In this document: piece after piece, positions 53,137-63,400 of the stretch
How positions within the stretch are numbered: position 1 is the stretch's first letter
How the letters are laid out: every line of letters begins with the position of its first letter
Origin: JBCCCJ01 sp039029315
GTDB lineage: Bacteria > Bacteroidota > Bacteroidia > J057
NCBI GenBank assembly: GCA_039029315.1
Contig: JBCCGK010000023.1
Coordinates: 1 to 64,000, forward strand
Length of the DNA: 64,000 nt
Direction of reading: 5' to 3'
The notes under the pieces: model-generated
Databases searched by the model: none
Seen by the model: the letters and a program-made list of their open reading frames with translations, nothing else
What the model was told of the DNA's origin: nothing
Made by a program: the position numbers and the translations under genes

Positions 53137-55967
53137 CAGATTCTAAAATTAAACGTGAGGGTCATGATGGGTCTTCCAAAAACAGACAACTTGTATCCTT
53201 GCACGCCCGTTGGTTCGCTGACAAAATATATAGAATAGACATTTTTCCGCCCCAATACATTGAACACAGACAATGACCAAGAGGTATGCGCGAATTTCTT
53301 GATTTTGTGATTGCCTTCTATATTGAGCGAGAAGTCCCAACGGAAGTAGTCGGGAATCCTGTATTGGTTGCGCAAGGAATAGTCCAATCGAGTCGTATTC
53401 CCAAATACAAATTGTGATACCGGATAGGTAATGGGTCGGCCTGTACTGTAGGCTATATTGCTGGACATACTGAACCGTCTGGAAAATTTGTAATTTCCGA
53501 CAAAGGAAAAATCGTGTGGCTTGTCTACATTGGCTGGAAAGGGCTCTCCCCCATTGATGATTTCGTCCGGGAATTGTCCATTCACTTGTGAGAATACCCG
53601 AGAATAGGTATAGCTGATCCAGCCGTTGAGTTTCCCTCTCTCCTTTTTTATGAGAAATTCTGCTCCATATGCTCGCCCCAATCCATTGACGATATCTGTC
53701 TCTACATGTGGGTTGAGCAACAATTGTGCACCGTTTTTGAATTCCAGCATATCCTTGATCCGCTTCACATACACCTCTATGGAGGTCTCAATTGAGTTTT
53801 GACGGAAATTCTGATAGAATCCAACTGAGAGTTGGTCTCCTATCTGAGGCCGAATGTAAGGATCACTCAGTTTCCAGCTATCTGAAGGAGAAATGGAAGT
53901 CGTATTTGACAACATATGCAAATACTGCCTCAAGCGATTGTAACTGAGCTTGAGAGAACTTCTCGTGCCCAGCGCAAGTCGGGCAGAAAATCGAATTTCA
54001 GGCCCTCCATAAGGTTTGACAATCCTTCCGGCTTCATACGGAATGCTTCCAGTGATATTATCAGCGATTCTTGGCAAGTCATCTCTGTATTGATTGATGC
54101 TATGAGGGCCTAAAAACAAATAGAGGGAATAGCGGAGACCTCCATATAGCTTGAGACGAGGGCCTACTGTCCATTCATCGCTCAGATAGATCCCACTCTC
54201 CAATGCCTGCTCCTCCTGCAAAGCGGTAGGCATGACCAAAGATTCTGAGTGATTGGGAAGTCTCTCACCCGGATTCAACTGATACAGGATCGAACTGGCA
54301 CCGAAGCGGATTTGGTGATTCGGTTGGGGAATATAGGTTATATCTGATTTGAGCTCTTGATATCGAATGCCATATGTCAGACGGTAGGCTGTCTCAGCCT
54401 GGGCACTCGACTCTATTCGGTACCTGTACTGACTTGCAATCGCAGAGCTCACCGCATAGAGTTTGTTGTTGAAGAGATGCTTCCAGTTTACAGATCCATT
54501 GAGATTGTGATAGCGATAGGTCGTATCTCCATTCAATACAAATTGATCACGGCTGGCATAGACCGATACATCCAGCCTGTCTTTGTCGCTCAGTTCCAGG
54601 TTGATTTTGCCATTAAGATCCGAAAAACCTGCCTTGCTGTTGCGCAATTCCGCACTGGGCAAACGCTTCAGTATCCAATCTGAATAAGAACTCCTTCCTC
54701 CGAGGATGAAAGAACTTCGATTTTTTCGAATAGGGCCTTCCAGGGTCAAGCGAGCTGTCACGGGACTGATTCCCCCTGAACCAACCAGCTCTCTTTTGTT
54801 GCCATCCTTCATCGCAATATCCAGAACAGAGGAAATTCGCCCTCCATATTTAGCAGGAATTCCACTTTTGTACAGATCAAAATTCTTGATCACATCTGGA
54901 TTGAACACGGAGAAAAACCCAAATAGATGAGAAGAATTAAAAATCGGTGCCTGGTTGATCAGGATCAGATTTTGATCTACACTTCCTCCACGCACATTGA
55001 ATCCAGAGGTCCCTTCTCCCACGGATTGGACCCCCGGCAATAATAGAGTTGATTTGATTACATCGATTTCTCCCATAAAAGATGGCATCTGTTTCATGGT
55101 CTGAATATCCAGCTTTGCGAGCCCCATCTGGGTACTTTCAATGTTGGCATCACGTTCTGATTCGATCACCACCTCATCCAGTTGAATGATGGTTGGTTCC
55201 AGTTCTATATCCAGTACTCCATCTCCAACGAGCAAGATATCTTGTGTTTTTTCTTCCTTTCCATAACTTCGAAATCCCAGCGTATGGGGCCCTTTTGGCA
55301 ATGTCAGAGAGTAATACCCATATTGATCTGTCGTTACTCCTACAGACAGTTTGGCAACAAATATGCTGGCAGCTATCAATGGTTCCCCAGTAGCCTCATC
55401 TTTGACATAGCCTACGATGGTTCCGCGGGTTCTCGATTCATCAGACTTCTCCCCAATTTCTTTTACAACATCCTGATCCTGCTTCTCTTTTGCTGCCTTC
55501 CTGCCTGGGGATTCAGTTTGGGAAGGTACTAGAGGCGGGGCAATGTCGGGAACAAAAGACTGCTGCTGCCTTCCTTGATCAGCCGAAGGGCTGCCTGCTG
55601 GACCAGGTGGGCTGGTTTCAATGGCAATCACTATCGGGAAGTCCCGGGTGATAAATATTCGTCCCAGCTCATCTTGATAATAGGAAAGTTCTGTTGATTC
55701 GAAGGTTGCCAGAAGGATCTTCGTCAGGGGCATGGGATTCTCCACTTGAACAACGGTCAAAGAATCTATCCAGGTTTGGGCATAGTAAAACCTGAGTGGA
55801 TACTTTTGCTCAAGCTGCTCGATAAATATCTGAAATGGCCTACCATGATATGATTGACGGATCAGAATGCTTTCATTTTGTGAAAAAAGCAGATAGGGAG
55901 GGCACAGATATCCGACAAAGCAGAAGAAAAGCAGGGAGGTATACCTCATACGAGCAATTCGAGTCAT
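53136..55967 (-). CDS. TonB-dependent receptor with N-terminal STN domain
   Basis: 943 aa. After the signal peptide (ending YLLFSQ), residues about 35-112 form an STN domain (FQIFIEQLEQKYPLRFYY). A Pro/Ser/Gln-rich linker runs from about 118 to 180, then a carboxypeptidase-regulatory-like domain (about 185-265), a plug (LDEVVIESERD; GFNVRGGSVDQNLILINQAP quoted as GFNVRGGSVDQNLILI) and the barrel. STN domains normally relay signals to an anti-sigma factor, but no FecR/FecI genes are nearby. It overlaps the upstream 243-aa gene by 4 bp (ATGA) and the downstream DUF4249 gene by 1 bp. Confidence 0.92.
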   Translation of the reverse strand: MTRIARMRYTSLLFFCFVGYLCPPYLLFSQNESILIRQSYHGRPFQIFIEQLEQKYPLRFYYAQTWIDSLTVVQVENPMPLTKILLATFESTELSYYQDELGRIFITRDFPIVIAIETSPPGPAGSPSADQGRQQQSFVPDIAPPLVPSQTESPGRKAAKEKQDQDVVKEIGEKSDESRTRGTIVGYVKDEATGEPLIAASIFVAKLSVGVTTDQYGYYSLTLPKGPHTLGFRSYGKEEKTQDILLVGDGVLDIELEPTIIQLDEVVIESERDANIESTQMGLAKLDIQTMKQMPSFMGEIDVIKSTLLLPGVQSVGEGTSGFNVRGGSVDQNLILINQAPIFNSSHLFGFFSVFNPDVIKNFDLYKSGIPAKYGGRISSVLDIAMKDGNKRELVGSGGISPVTARLTLEGPIRKNRSSFILGGRSSYSDWILKRLPSAELRNSKAGFSDLNGKINLELSDKDRLDVSVYASRDQFVLNGDTTYRYHNLNGSVNWKHLFNNKLYAVSSAIASQYRYRIESSAQAETAYRLTYGIRYQELKSDITYIPQPNHQIRFGASSILYQLNPGERLPNHSESLVMPTALQEEQALESGIYLSDEWTVGPRLKLYGGLRYSLYLFLGPHSINQYRDDLPRIADNITGSIPYEAGRIVKPYGGPEIRFSARLALGTRSSLKLSYNRLRQYLHMLSNTTSISPSDSWKLSDPYIRPQIGDQLSVGFYQNFRQNSIETSIEVYVKRIKDMLEFKNGAQLLLNPHVETDIVNGLGRAYGAEFLIKKERGKLNGWISYTYSRVFSQVNGQFPDEIINGGEPFPANVDKPHDFSFVGNYKFSRRFSMSSNIAYSTGRPITYPVSQFVFGNTTRLDYSLRNQYRIPDYFRWDFSLNIEGNHKIKKFAHTSWSLSVFNVLGRKNVYSIYFVSEPTGVQGYKLSVFGRPIMTLTFNFRI

Positions 55968-56695
55968 AGGGAATCATAATAGGCAACTAAAGCAACAAAT
56001 TGCGCATCAGAAATGATTCTGAATCGGAGATTTCTTTCCTTGATATATTGCGACATTTCTTCTTTGTGAGCAGCAGCAAATCTCAAAAAATCCCCTTTCC
56101 CACGAATCAAATGAAATACATGGTCTCTGATCAGATATCTTCGCGAATTTTCTCCAAACTCATCTGTCTTATCCAAATCATTCTGAATGGGCTTGAGATA
56201 TTTGGCTCTTTTGACGAGCAAGCGGGTAGGGCCATCATACAAGAGTTCAAAGTATCCGGGAAATAATTTAACGGCTTTCAATTGCTCTTTTTCAGTCCCT
56301 CGTCCATAATATACAAATGTTTTTCCTCTCAAGACAAAAGAAATGACCTGGTCAGGATTGACCCAAATGATATTCCCTCTCACCAGATCTGCAGCAAAAA
56401 CGAGTGCATCGAAATACGCATCATACTTGATGAGAACAGAAGGATAGGTGTGAAAGGTCGTTGATAAGTTGCCAATGGTCCATTCATTTGTCTCCCAAAA
56501 TGGATGTCCATAGGAAAATGGAAAGGTAAAATTGTATTCTCGACCGTTGAGCCAGTTGGCAAGACTGCCATGAGTAAGCGCATATTGCTGCTCCAGCGCC
56601 GCTTTCTGGTCTTGCAGAATGGCTGTGGAGATTGGCTGCCCCAGTAAAGGGCCAATGACTCCGACGAACCACACTAGCCCAGTAATTTTTTTCAT
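55964..56695 (-). CDS. Exported protein of unknown function, 243 aa
   Basis: Signal peptide MKKITGLVWFVGVIGPLLGQ, then a mixed alpha/beta protein without recognised motifs. It contains WLNGREYNFTFPFSYGHPFW (about 49-68), LIKYDAYFDALVF, and a C-terminal basic helix region (RYLIRDHVFHLIRGKGDFLRF). The last part ends FVALVAYYDSL. The gene overlaps the TonB receptor start by 4 bp and begins 5 bp after the stop of the UnbV-type gene, so it belongs to the same transcript and probably works with the receptor. Family and role are unknown. Confidence 0.7.
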   Translation of the reverse strand: MKKITGLVWFVGVIGPLLGQPISTAILQDQKAALEQQYALTHGSLANWLNGREYNFTFPFSYGHPFWETNEWTIGNLSTTFHTYPSVLIKYDAYFDALVFAADLVRGNIIWVNPDQVISFVLRGKTFVYYGRGTEKEQLKAVKLFPGYFELLYDGPTRLLVKRAKYLKPIQNDLDKTDEFGENSRRYLIRDHVFHLIRGKGDFLRFAAAHKEEMSQYIKERNLRFRIISDAQFVALVAYYDSL

Positions 56696-56700
56696 TTATT

Positions 56701-58551
56701 TTATGGCTGTCCCGTTTTCAACATCTTTCCCTCAAAATGCTCATTCCCAAGATCGGAAACAAAATCTGCCTTATAAAAATACAGCCCATTCGCAATCTTT
56801 TGGCCGTTGAGGTCTTCCCCCCAATTCAATTCAAATGTGCCTCCATTTTCCAGAATTTCTGTATGTGCCAAACATTCCTGACCAAGACTGGAATAAATCT
56901 TGATGTGGAGTTGACCTGATCGAGGAATTTGGAATCGCAACAAAGTTGTATTCACAAATGGATTGGGGAAATTGTAGCTGAGTCGATTGCCAAAGTTATC
57001 AGGAATATCAATCTTCTCAGGCGCAGGGCTTTCCTTCACATCTATGATTTGATTGGCAGAGATGTCATGCAGGGTATCACTCAGTCCGCTGGGCCAGTAG
57101 ATCAGCAATTCATCAATCACACTGGCGGCGCCTATCCCAAAATGAACGGGCTTGATGCTTTGCCCAAAGAATCCAGCGCCATGATAATAGCGGGCATAGG
57201 TTTGCTCTCCCACCTTGGCTAGCAGCCTGCTGCCAAAGGCATTCCTATTAGACGTGCTTCCTTCTAATCGTATCTGCAGCCAGTTCTTATCCTGTGGCTG
57301 CTCATCCTTGATCATGTCATTGCGAAACAGATAAGGTGCAACAAACTGGTTCGCCACGATCATATCCTGATCACCATCGCCATCATAATCAAAAACCTCC
57401 AGCCCCTTAGCAGCAGTAAGCACACCCGCACCTGATTCTTTGGACCAATCCTGAAATCCGGTGCTTCCTTCCATGACAGTATTTTTGTAGAAAAAATTGT
57501 TGACTGCCTCTTGAGGAACTCCATTGAGTTTGTCTATTGGCCCATTGACCGCATAGAGGTCTTCATCTCCATCGTGATCATAGTCAAAGAAATGTGTTCC
57601 CCATCCCCAACCGGTATTCTCCACACCCATTTCTTCCGCAACATTGACATACTTGAGGTGGTCTTCATTTCTGAGCAATGGATTGGGATGATGGAGATAG
57701 ATATTGGTTACATATATGTCAAAATCCTGATCATTGTCATAATCTCCGACCGCAACCCCCATTCCAGCTCCTTCATCTCCCATGCGGTATGCCAGGGTCC
57801 CATTGCGAAAGCCCGCCCCCCCCTGGCTCAGCCACAATTTATTGGCCTGGGTGTCATTGATATCATACAGATCCAGGTACCCATCCCGATTCACATCAAT
57901 CGCAATACTTGTCCAGGTAATCGCAAGCAGATCCAGCCCCAGGCCCAACTTTTCCGTTACATTCTCAAAAGTTCCATCGCCATTGTTTTGATACATGATA
58001 TTCGGACCATTGAGAATGCTCACGTGCAGATCCAGGAATCCGTCCCGATTGTAATCCCACCATAAACCACTTCCACTATAACAGTCAAAACAACCATTGA
58101 CTCCTGCTTCAAAAGTAACGTCAGTGAAGGTTCCATCTCCATTGTTGTGGTAGAGTTGGTCATCCCTGCTATTGGTCAAAAACAAATCGGGATATCCATC
58201 ATTGTCATAATCTCCCCAGGCAGCGCCCATTTTTTCTCCTCTTGCAGCAGGTTCTCCCGCATTGAAAAACTGCCCCTCCAGGCCCGCTTCAATGGTAACA
58301 TCCTCGAAGGTCCCATCCCCATTGTTACGCATCAATCGATTCCATGTCGAGTCGATCAGATAAATGAATGAACCATACCCAACAAAATAAATATCCAGGT
58401 CCCCATCTTGGTCATAATCGGCAACAGCCACACCATTGTTCGCACTGATATGGGTCAAATTGGCTTCATCTTCTACCTGCACAAAATCTTGTGCTTTTGG
58501 ATAAGCAAGAATTCCCACCAACAGGAAGAGTAAGTAGTAGCGTAAATTCAT
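56701..58551 (-). CDS. FG-GAP/VCBS repeat protein with ASPIC/UnbV domain and T9SS tail
   Basis: 616 aa. Signal peptide MNLRYYLLFLLVGILAYPKA, then about seven calcium-binding FG-GAP repeats forming a beta-propeller (DYDQDGDLDIYF, WGDYDNDGYPDLFLTNS, VDVNRDGYLDLYD-like repeats). At about 430-500 comes the ASPIC/UnbV domain (GSRLLAKVG, ARYYHGAGFFGQS, LLIYWPSG). The last 90 residues are a T9SS sorting domain (YNFPNPFVNTTLLRF ... GLYFYKADF). It is the first gene of the four-gene operon. Such proteins are secreted and may bind polysaccharide or integrate surface signals; the exact role is unknown. Confidence 0.88.
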   Translation of the reverse strand: MNLRYYLLFLLVGILAYPKAQDFVQVEDEANLTHISANNGVAVADYDQDGDLDIYFVGYGSFIYLIDSTWNRLMRNNGDGTFEDVTIEAGLEGQFFNAGEPAARGEKMGAAWGDYDNDGYPDLFLTNSRDDQLYHNNGDGTFTDVTFEAGVNGCFDCYSGSGLWWDYNRDGFLDLHVSILNGPNIMYQNNGDGTFENVTEKLGLGLDLLAITWTSIAIDVNRDGYLDLYDINDTQANKLWLSQGGAGFRNGTLAYRMGDEGAGMGVAVGDYDNDQDFDIYVTNIYLHHPNPLLRNEDHLKYVNVAEEMGVENTGWGWGTHFFDYDHDGDEDLYAVNGPIDKLNGVPQEAVNNFFYKNTVMEGSTGFQDWSKESGAGVLTAAKGLEVFDYDGDGDQDMIVANQFVAPYLFRNDMIKDEQPQDKNWLQIRLEGSTSNRNAFGSRLLAKVGEQTYARYYHGAGFFGQSIKPVHFGIGAASVIDELLIYWPSGLSDTLHDISANQIIDVKESPAPEKIDIPDNFGNRLSYNFPNPFVNTTLLRFQIPRSGQLHIKIYSSLGQECLAHTEILENGGTFELNWGEDLNGQKIANGLYFYKADFVSDLGNEHFEGKMLKTGQP

Positions 58552-58613
58552 ATCAAAGGATGTTTGGTTCTGTTATTCGAATGCATGAAATCAGGCAATT
58601 GTCAGAAAGATAA

Positions 58614-58649
58614 GCCGCCAACTACAGCAAAACAAGCATAGTTGGCGGC
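58614..58649 (-). terminator. Terminator of the SusC/SusD pair 2 operon
   Basis: GCCGCCAACTA (58614-58624) and TAGTTGGCGGC (58639-58649) form a perfect 11-bp GC-rich stem downstream of the SusD stop, reading on the minus strand. Confidence 0.6.
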
Positions 58650-58685
58650 GATCTACTCAGGTCAAGCCAGATAAATAGTAATGGT

Positions 58686-60428
58686 CTAGTATCCGTTGTT
58701 CTGTATGATCGCACCCTGGCTAACCACGATCTGAGAGTTAGGAATGGGTTGATACTCATCTCGTCCTACAACGAAGTTCGCATCGTTGAGGTATTCTCGT
58801 CGGGCTTTCTCAGTAGAGAAATAGGCATTCAGGGTCTCTTCTGCAATTCCCCAACGGACCAGATCAAAGAATCGACCTGGATGAGATTCCAGCGCGAGTT
58901 CCAATCGTCTCTCCCAACGCAGGATTCGTAAGGCATCCTCTTTGGTCGCGAAGTGAGACTCATTGTACAAGCCAATCATATACTGGCCTGATGAACTACC
59001 ATCCGCCTTGACAAGTTTGCCAGTACTGTTCATTGCCCGTTCACGGATGCGGTTGATGATCGGCAAGGCTTCCAGGTGTCGGCCTGTTTCGATCAATGCT
59101 TCTGCCCAATAGAGAAGTGCATCAGCATAGCGCATTTGGTCAGTGTTTCGAGCAGTAGTAAAAAATGCGACTGTTCCGCGGAAGCAGGGAGATTCAGGGA
59201 GTTCCTGATCTTTGAAAGCAGCATTGAAACCATATATGCCAGGCACGCGAGAGTAGGTTTCATCAAAGATTCGATCAGGGACATATTTCCAGGGCATTCC
59301 CAGTACAGCAATACTATGAGAAAATCGTGGGTCGAGGTTATTGGCCTCCACAGCTGCCACTCCATCAATGATAGGATCCCCATCATAGGTATCAAACATT
59401 GGCAGGCCATCAACATCTGTCTTAAAGGCATTGGCCAGATTGACAGAAGGAATGTTGAACCAACAGCATCCGTATCCAGGTCCCATGGTTGAGTTCAGCG
59501 CATTGGAATGGTTCCCTCTTCCTTCTGGTGCACCATCGTCAATAGAGCGCATGACTGCCCAAACTGATTCGATTCCACTTTCTGTTTCACACAGAAAATT
59601 GTCAGCGATGTCAGCATGTAGGTCAAATTCTCCAGAGGCATCCACTTCTGCAATCAGGTTGGCGGCCTCATTCAATTCACTTTGAGTAATAGCGGTCACT
59701 TGATGGTTGTCATCCTGCACATAGGCTTTGTAGATCAAGGATTTGGCCAGGAAGAGCTTGGCTGCCCCTTTGGTAGGTCGCCCGATTTCACTCTGTGTAG
59801 CTGGCAAGCCTGCCACTGCAGCACGCCATTCATCTATGATCCATTGCCATCCTTCCTGATCGCTCAGCTCTCGATTGTGTTTCGTGATATAGTCTTTCTT
59901 CTCAATGGTCTCATCGAGATAGACGATATGTTTGTAGAGGACTTTCAGTTTGAAATATGTCTGGGCACGCAAGAAGTTCATCTCAGCAATTCGCTCTCCT
60001 CTTGTAGGCAAGTCTGCTTCGTTCGCTGCTTGCAAGCGTCCCATCGCTTCATTGATTCTGGAAACCAATACATACAAATTCAACCACATCAGGCGATTAT
60101 TTGTGTTACCTGTTGCAGTCTGTAGCGTTTTGACTTCGATTCGGTGGGTATTGAACTGGTCAGGAATACTTCCCCCTCCTTTATGCGCATCTCCTGCTCC
60201 GACACTTCCATATGTCCACATGTCCTGGAAAGGAGCGAAAAAGTTGTCATTTCCTTGAGCCGCATAAGCAGCAATGACCAGTTTTTCAATATTCTCCGGG
60301 CTATTCAGGTCTTCACTATTGACCACTCCTTTGGGTGTAAAGTCCAGAAATTCCTCTTGACAGCCTGCACTAAAGGTCATCGAGATGATCAGGACGACAA
60401 GGAATTTGATATATATAAATTTTTTCAT
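58686..60428 (-). CDS. SusD/RagB-type lipoprotein (pair 2)
   Basis: 580 aa. The lipobox is FSAGC, followed by QEEFLDFTPKGV. The SusD signature is ERIAEMNFLRAQTYFKLKVLY, quoted in part as MNFLRAQTYFKLKVLY. The C-terminal part has MRYADALLYWAEALIETGR, IINRIRERA and LRWERRLELALESHPGRFFD, ending YQPIPNSQIVVSQGAIIQNNGY (quoted in part: YQPIPNSQIVV). A long insert with CCWFNIPSVNLANAF is specific to this subgroup. It begins 29 bp after the SusC stop and is co-transcribed with it. A terminator follows the stop. Confidence 0.95.
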   Translation of the reverse strand: MKKFIYIKFLVVLIISMTFSAGCQEEFLDFTPKGVVNSEDLNSPENIEKLVIAAYAAQGNDNFFAPFQDMWTYGSVGAGDAHKGGGSIPDQFNTHRIEVKTLQTATGNTNNRLMWLNLYVLVSRINEAMGRLQAANEADLPTRGERIAEMNFLRAQTYFKLKVLYKHIVYLDETIEKKDYITKHNRELSDQEGWQWIIDEWRAAVAGLPATQSEIGRPTKGAAKLFLAKSLIYKAYVQDDNHQVTAITQSELNEAANLIAEVDASGEFDLHADIADNFLCETESGIESVWAVMRSIDDGAPEGRGNHSNALNSTMGPGYGCCWFNIPSVNLANAFKTDVDGLPMFDTYDGDPIIDGVAAVEANNLDPRFSHSIAVLGMPWKYVPDRIFDETYSRVPGIYGFNAAFKDQELPESPCFRGTVAFFTTARNTDQMRYADALLYWAEALIETGRHLEALPIINRIRERAMNSTGKLVKADGSSSGQYMIGLYNESHFATKEDALRILRWERRLELALESHPGRFFDLVRWGIAEETLNAYFSTEKARREYLNDANFVVGRDEYQPIPNSQIVVSQGAIIQNNGY

Positions 60429-60457
60429 TTTGGGTGAATTTGATAAATAAAACAGAG

Positions 60458-63400
60458 CTAGAATCCGACGTCAATCCCCAGCGTAATTCTTAAAGGTCGA
60501 GGATAGTTTCCGGGGAGGCGCTGACCAAATCGCGTTCCATTCGCTCTCTCAATCAGAGAACCGAATAGGTATGACGCTTCAGATCCGTTTGTGACAGAAA
60601 AATAATGGAGGTTTTCCCCTGTGAGATAGGCTCTTAATGAACCAAAAGGTGAGTTGGCAGCTGCCGGGAGATTCCATCCCAAGGTTACCTGTCGAATCGC
60701 GAGGTAATCACCACTTCTGACATCCCAATCGGAGAATCCAAAAGGTCGAGTGCTGGTACTTTGTGCTGGAATGTGGGTGTCTTTATTTGTAAATGTCCAG
60801 CCATTGAGAGAAGCACTTCCTGCTGTTCTACCTGGCGCAAGTCCTCCCAGTTCATTATAATTGGCATCACCAGGGATCAATCGTCCCAATGCTCCTGTCA
60901 GTTGAATGGTCAGGTCGAAGGCTTTATAATTCATTTGGGAATTCAGACCAAAGTCTACCAATGCTCTCGCAGCGGCATCAATGTATTCCCGATCTGTAGG
61001 CGTAATCATTCCGTCACCATCCAAATCAGCATATTTGAAAGCTCCGACCCGGATTCCAGGATAGGCAGGTGCAGCGGCCAATTCTTCGGCACTTTGAATC
61101 AAGCCATCTACACGATAGACAAACATCGCATTTGGAGAATGTCCAATGATGTTTTGATCTTCTGTTCCATTTCCAGGATAAGAAGCCCATAAGTCTTCAG
61201 GTAGGCTGGTGATCTTGTCGACATAGCCAGAGAATACCCCACTGATGGTATAGTTGAAATCTCCACTCAAGGGACTAAAGTATCCAAGTGAGACTTCCCA
61301 TCCACGGGTTTCCATGTCCGCACCATTGGCCCATCGACTGTATCCATCTCCAAAGTGTCCGATAGCGGAAGGACGAATCAGGATATCGGTGGTTTGTTTT
61401 TGGTACAATTCGATAGAACCGGTGATCTTGTCAGACCACAACCCAAAATCCAGTCCAACATTGATCTCAGTGGTTGTTTCCCATTTCAGGTCATCATTGC
61501 CGGTTTGGGTCGCCAGAAAACCTGATGGAAGAATGCCTGTATTATTGTTGCCAATATCATAGGCAGTTGCAGCATCCAGGCACAAGGTCTGTGCACACCC
61601 ACTTCCCCAGGGAAGATAGGTACTCTGCGGTGCATATACAGCCTGATACAAAGCAAATCGGGCTGTATTTTCAATATCCTGGTTCCCGGTTTGTCCCCAT
61701 GCAGCACGAAGCTTCAAGTTGGAAAAGGTTTTGCTCCCTTGAAGAAATTCTTCTTCGCTGATCCTCCATCCTACAGAAGCTGCCGGAAAAACCGCAAATC
61801 GATTGTTCAAGCCAAAGCGGGAAGAGCCATCCCGACGAATGGTGACAGATGTAAGATATTTGTCGGCAAACGTATAATTGACTTTTCCGAAGTATGAAAA
61901 GAGAGAGAAACCTGTCTGAGATCCAGCAGAAGTTCGTTCTCCTGAAGCTGCTGACAACTGAAAGTAGTCGTTGTTTTCCAGAGCAAAATCTTTGCCTGAA
62001 GCAGAGAATACGCGGAATTGATTTTCAACGGCCTCTGTCCCCGCCAGGACATTCAAGGCATGTTTGCCCCCAAAATTCTTGGAGTAGGTCAAGGTATTGT
62101 TGAATACCAGATTCGTCTGATGAATCTGAGTCAGCCTCAATTCAGCCGTTGTGTTGCTTAGGAAACCTCTTGAATAGGTTCTGAAAAGGTCTCTGGTGTA
62201 AATATTGTCATAATCGATCCCCAGATTGGTTCTGAAGGTCAGCCCTTTAAGGATCTCAGCCTCAACATAGACATTCCCAAATGCCTTGACATTGTGGATT
62301 CGATCATCCTGATTGTCAAAGCCCAGACCAGCAGGATTGTCTCGATCATCAAATCCCGCACCGGGAGGGCCAGCAAATCTTCCATCTTCCGTCTTTACAG
62401 GCAGCATGGGCTTCATCACGCGCATCAGGTTTTCCACTGTTCCGCCAAAACCATCGTCAGACCACTGGCGCTCACCTTTTGTTACGCCAATGTTTTCTCC
62501 AATTTTCACACGTCCGTTGAGGAACTTATAATTAGAATTCAATCGAGTGGAAATTCGCTGATATCCACTATGAATAACTGCGCCTGTATGATCAAACAAA
62601 TTGACCGAGAGGTGAACCCCTCCTTTATCTGTTGCCTGATCAAATGTTACATTATAATCCTGAACGATCCCTTGCTGAAAGATCACATCATTCCAATCGG
62701 TTCCAGCCTCCAAAGAAGAGCCACCATATTCTGTCCCAGTCCAGGTGCTATTGGGATGTCCTGCAGGTCTCAGCTGATCTGCTTCATCCAACCACTCTGG
62801 ATAGATGATTCTGTCCAATACAGGCACACCATTGCCTTGGATACCAGGCCCCAGAGAAGGATCATAGTGCCACTCATACCGATACCGACCGACATTGTCT
62901 GGATCCCCACCATCATTGACAGCAGCTTGCCACTGGTTGATGGCTTTTTCTTCACTGGTCATCAAATCCCAGGGATTGACTATTCTCTCTGTACTGAATC
63001 GGACACTGGCTGTGATAGAACTTCGCCCTTGCTTCGCTTGTTTGGTGGTGATGATCACTACCCCGTTCGAAGCTCTGGAGCCATAGATAGAAGCCGAAGA
63101 AGCATCTTTGAGAATCTGAACAGATTCAATGTCGGCAGGATTGAGCCATGACAGCCCCCAGGTTGCCTGGGTGTTGGGGGTGTTGCTCGCCCCCTGAAAT
63201 GGCTGTACAGGAACCCCATCTACGATATACAAAGGTTGGTTGTTCCCCAAGGTACTGATCCCCCGTATGGTGATACTCGCCCCTTGTCCCGGTTGTCCTG
63301 CCAGACCTACCTGAACCCCCGCAACTCTCCCCTGCATGGTTTGCATGATGTTGTTGTTCGTATTCCCTTTCGTTTTTTCCATCTCCATGATCCCCACAGC

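Noticed and set aside
53136..55967. FecI/FecR-type sigma regulation of the STN receptor
   Set aside because: No sigma factor or anti-sigma gene is present within the window near the receptor.
62294..63151. 285-codon plus-strand frame
   Set aside because: Lies wholly antisense within the SusC gene; composition is that of a reverse-strand shadow.
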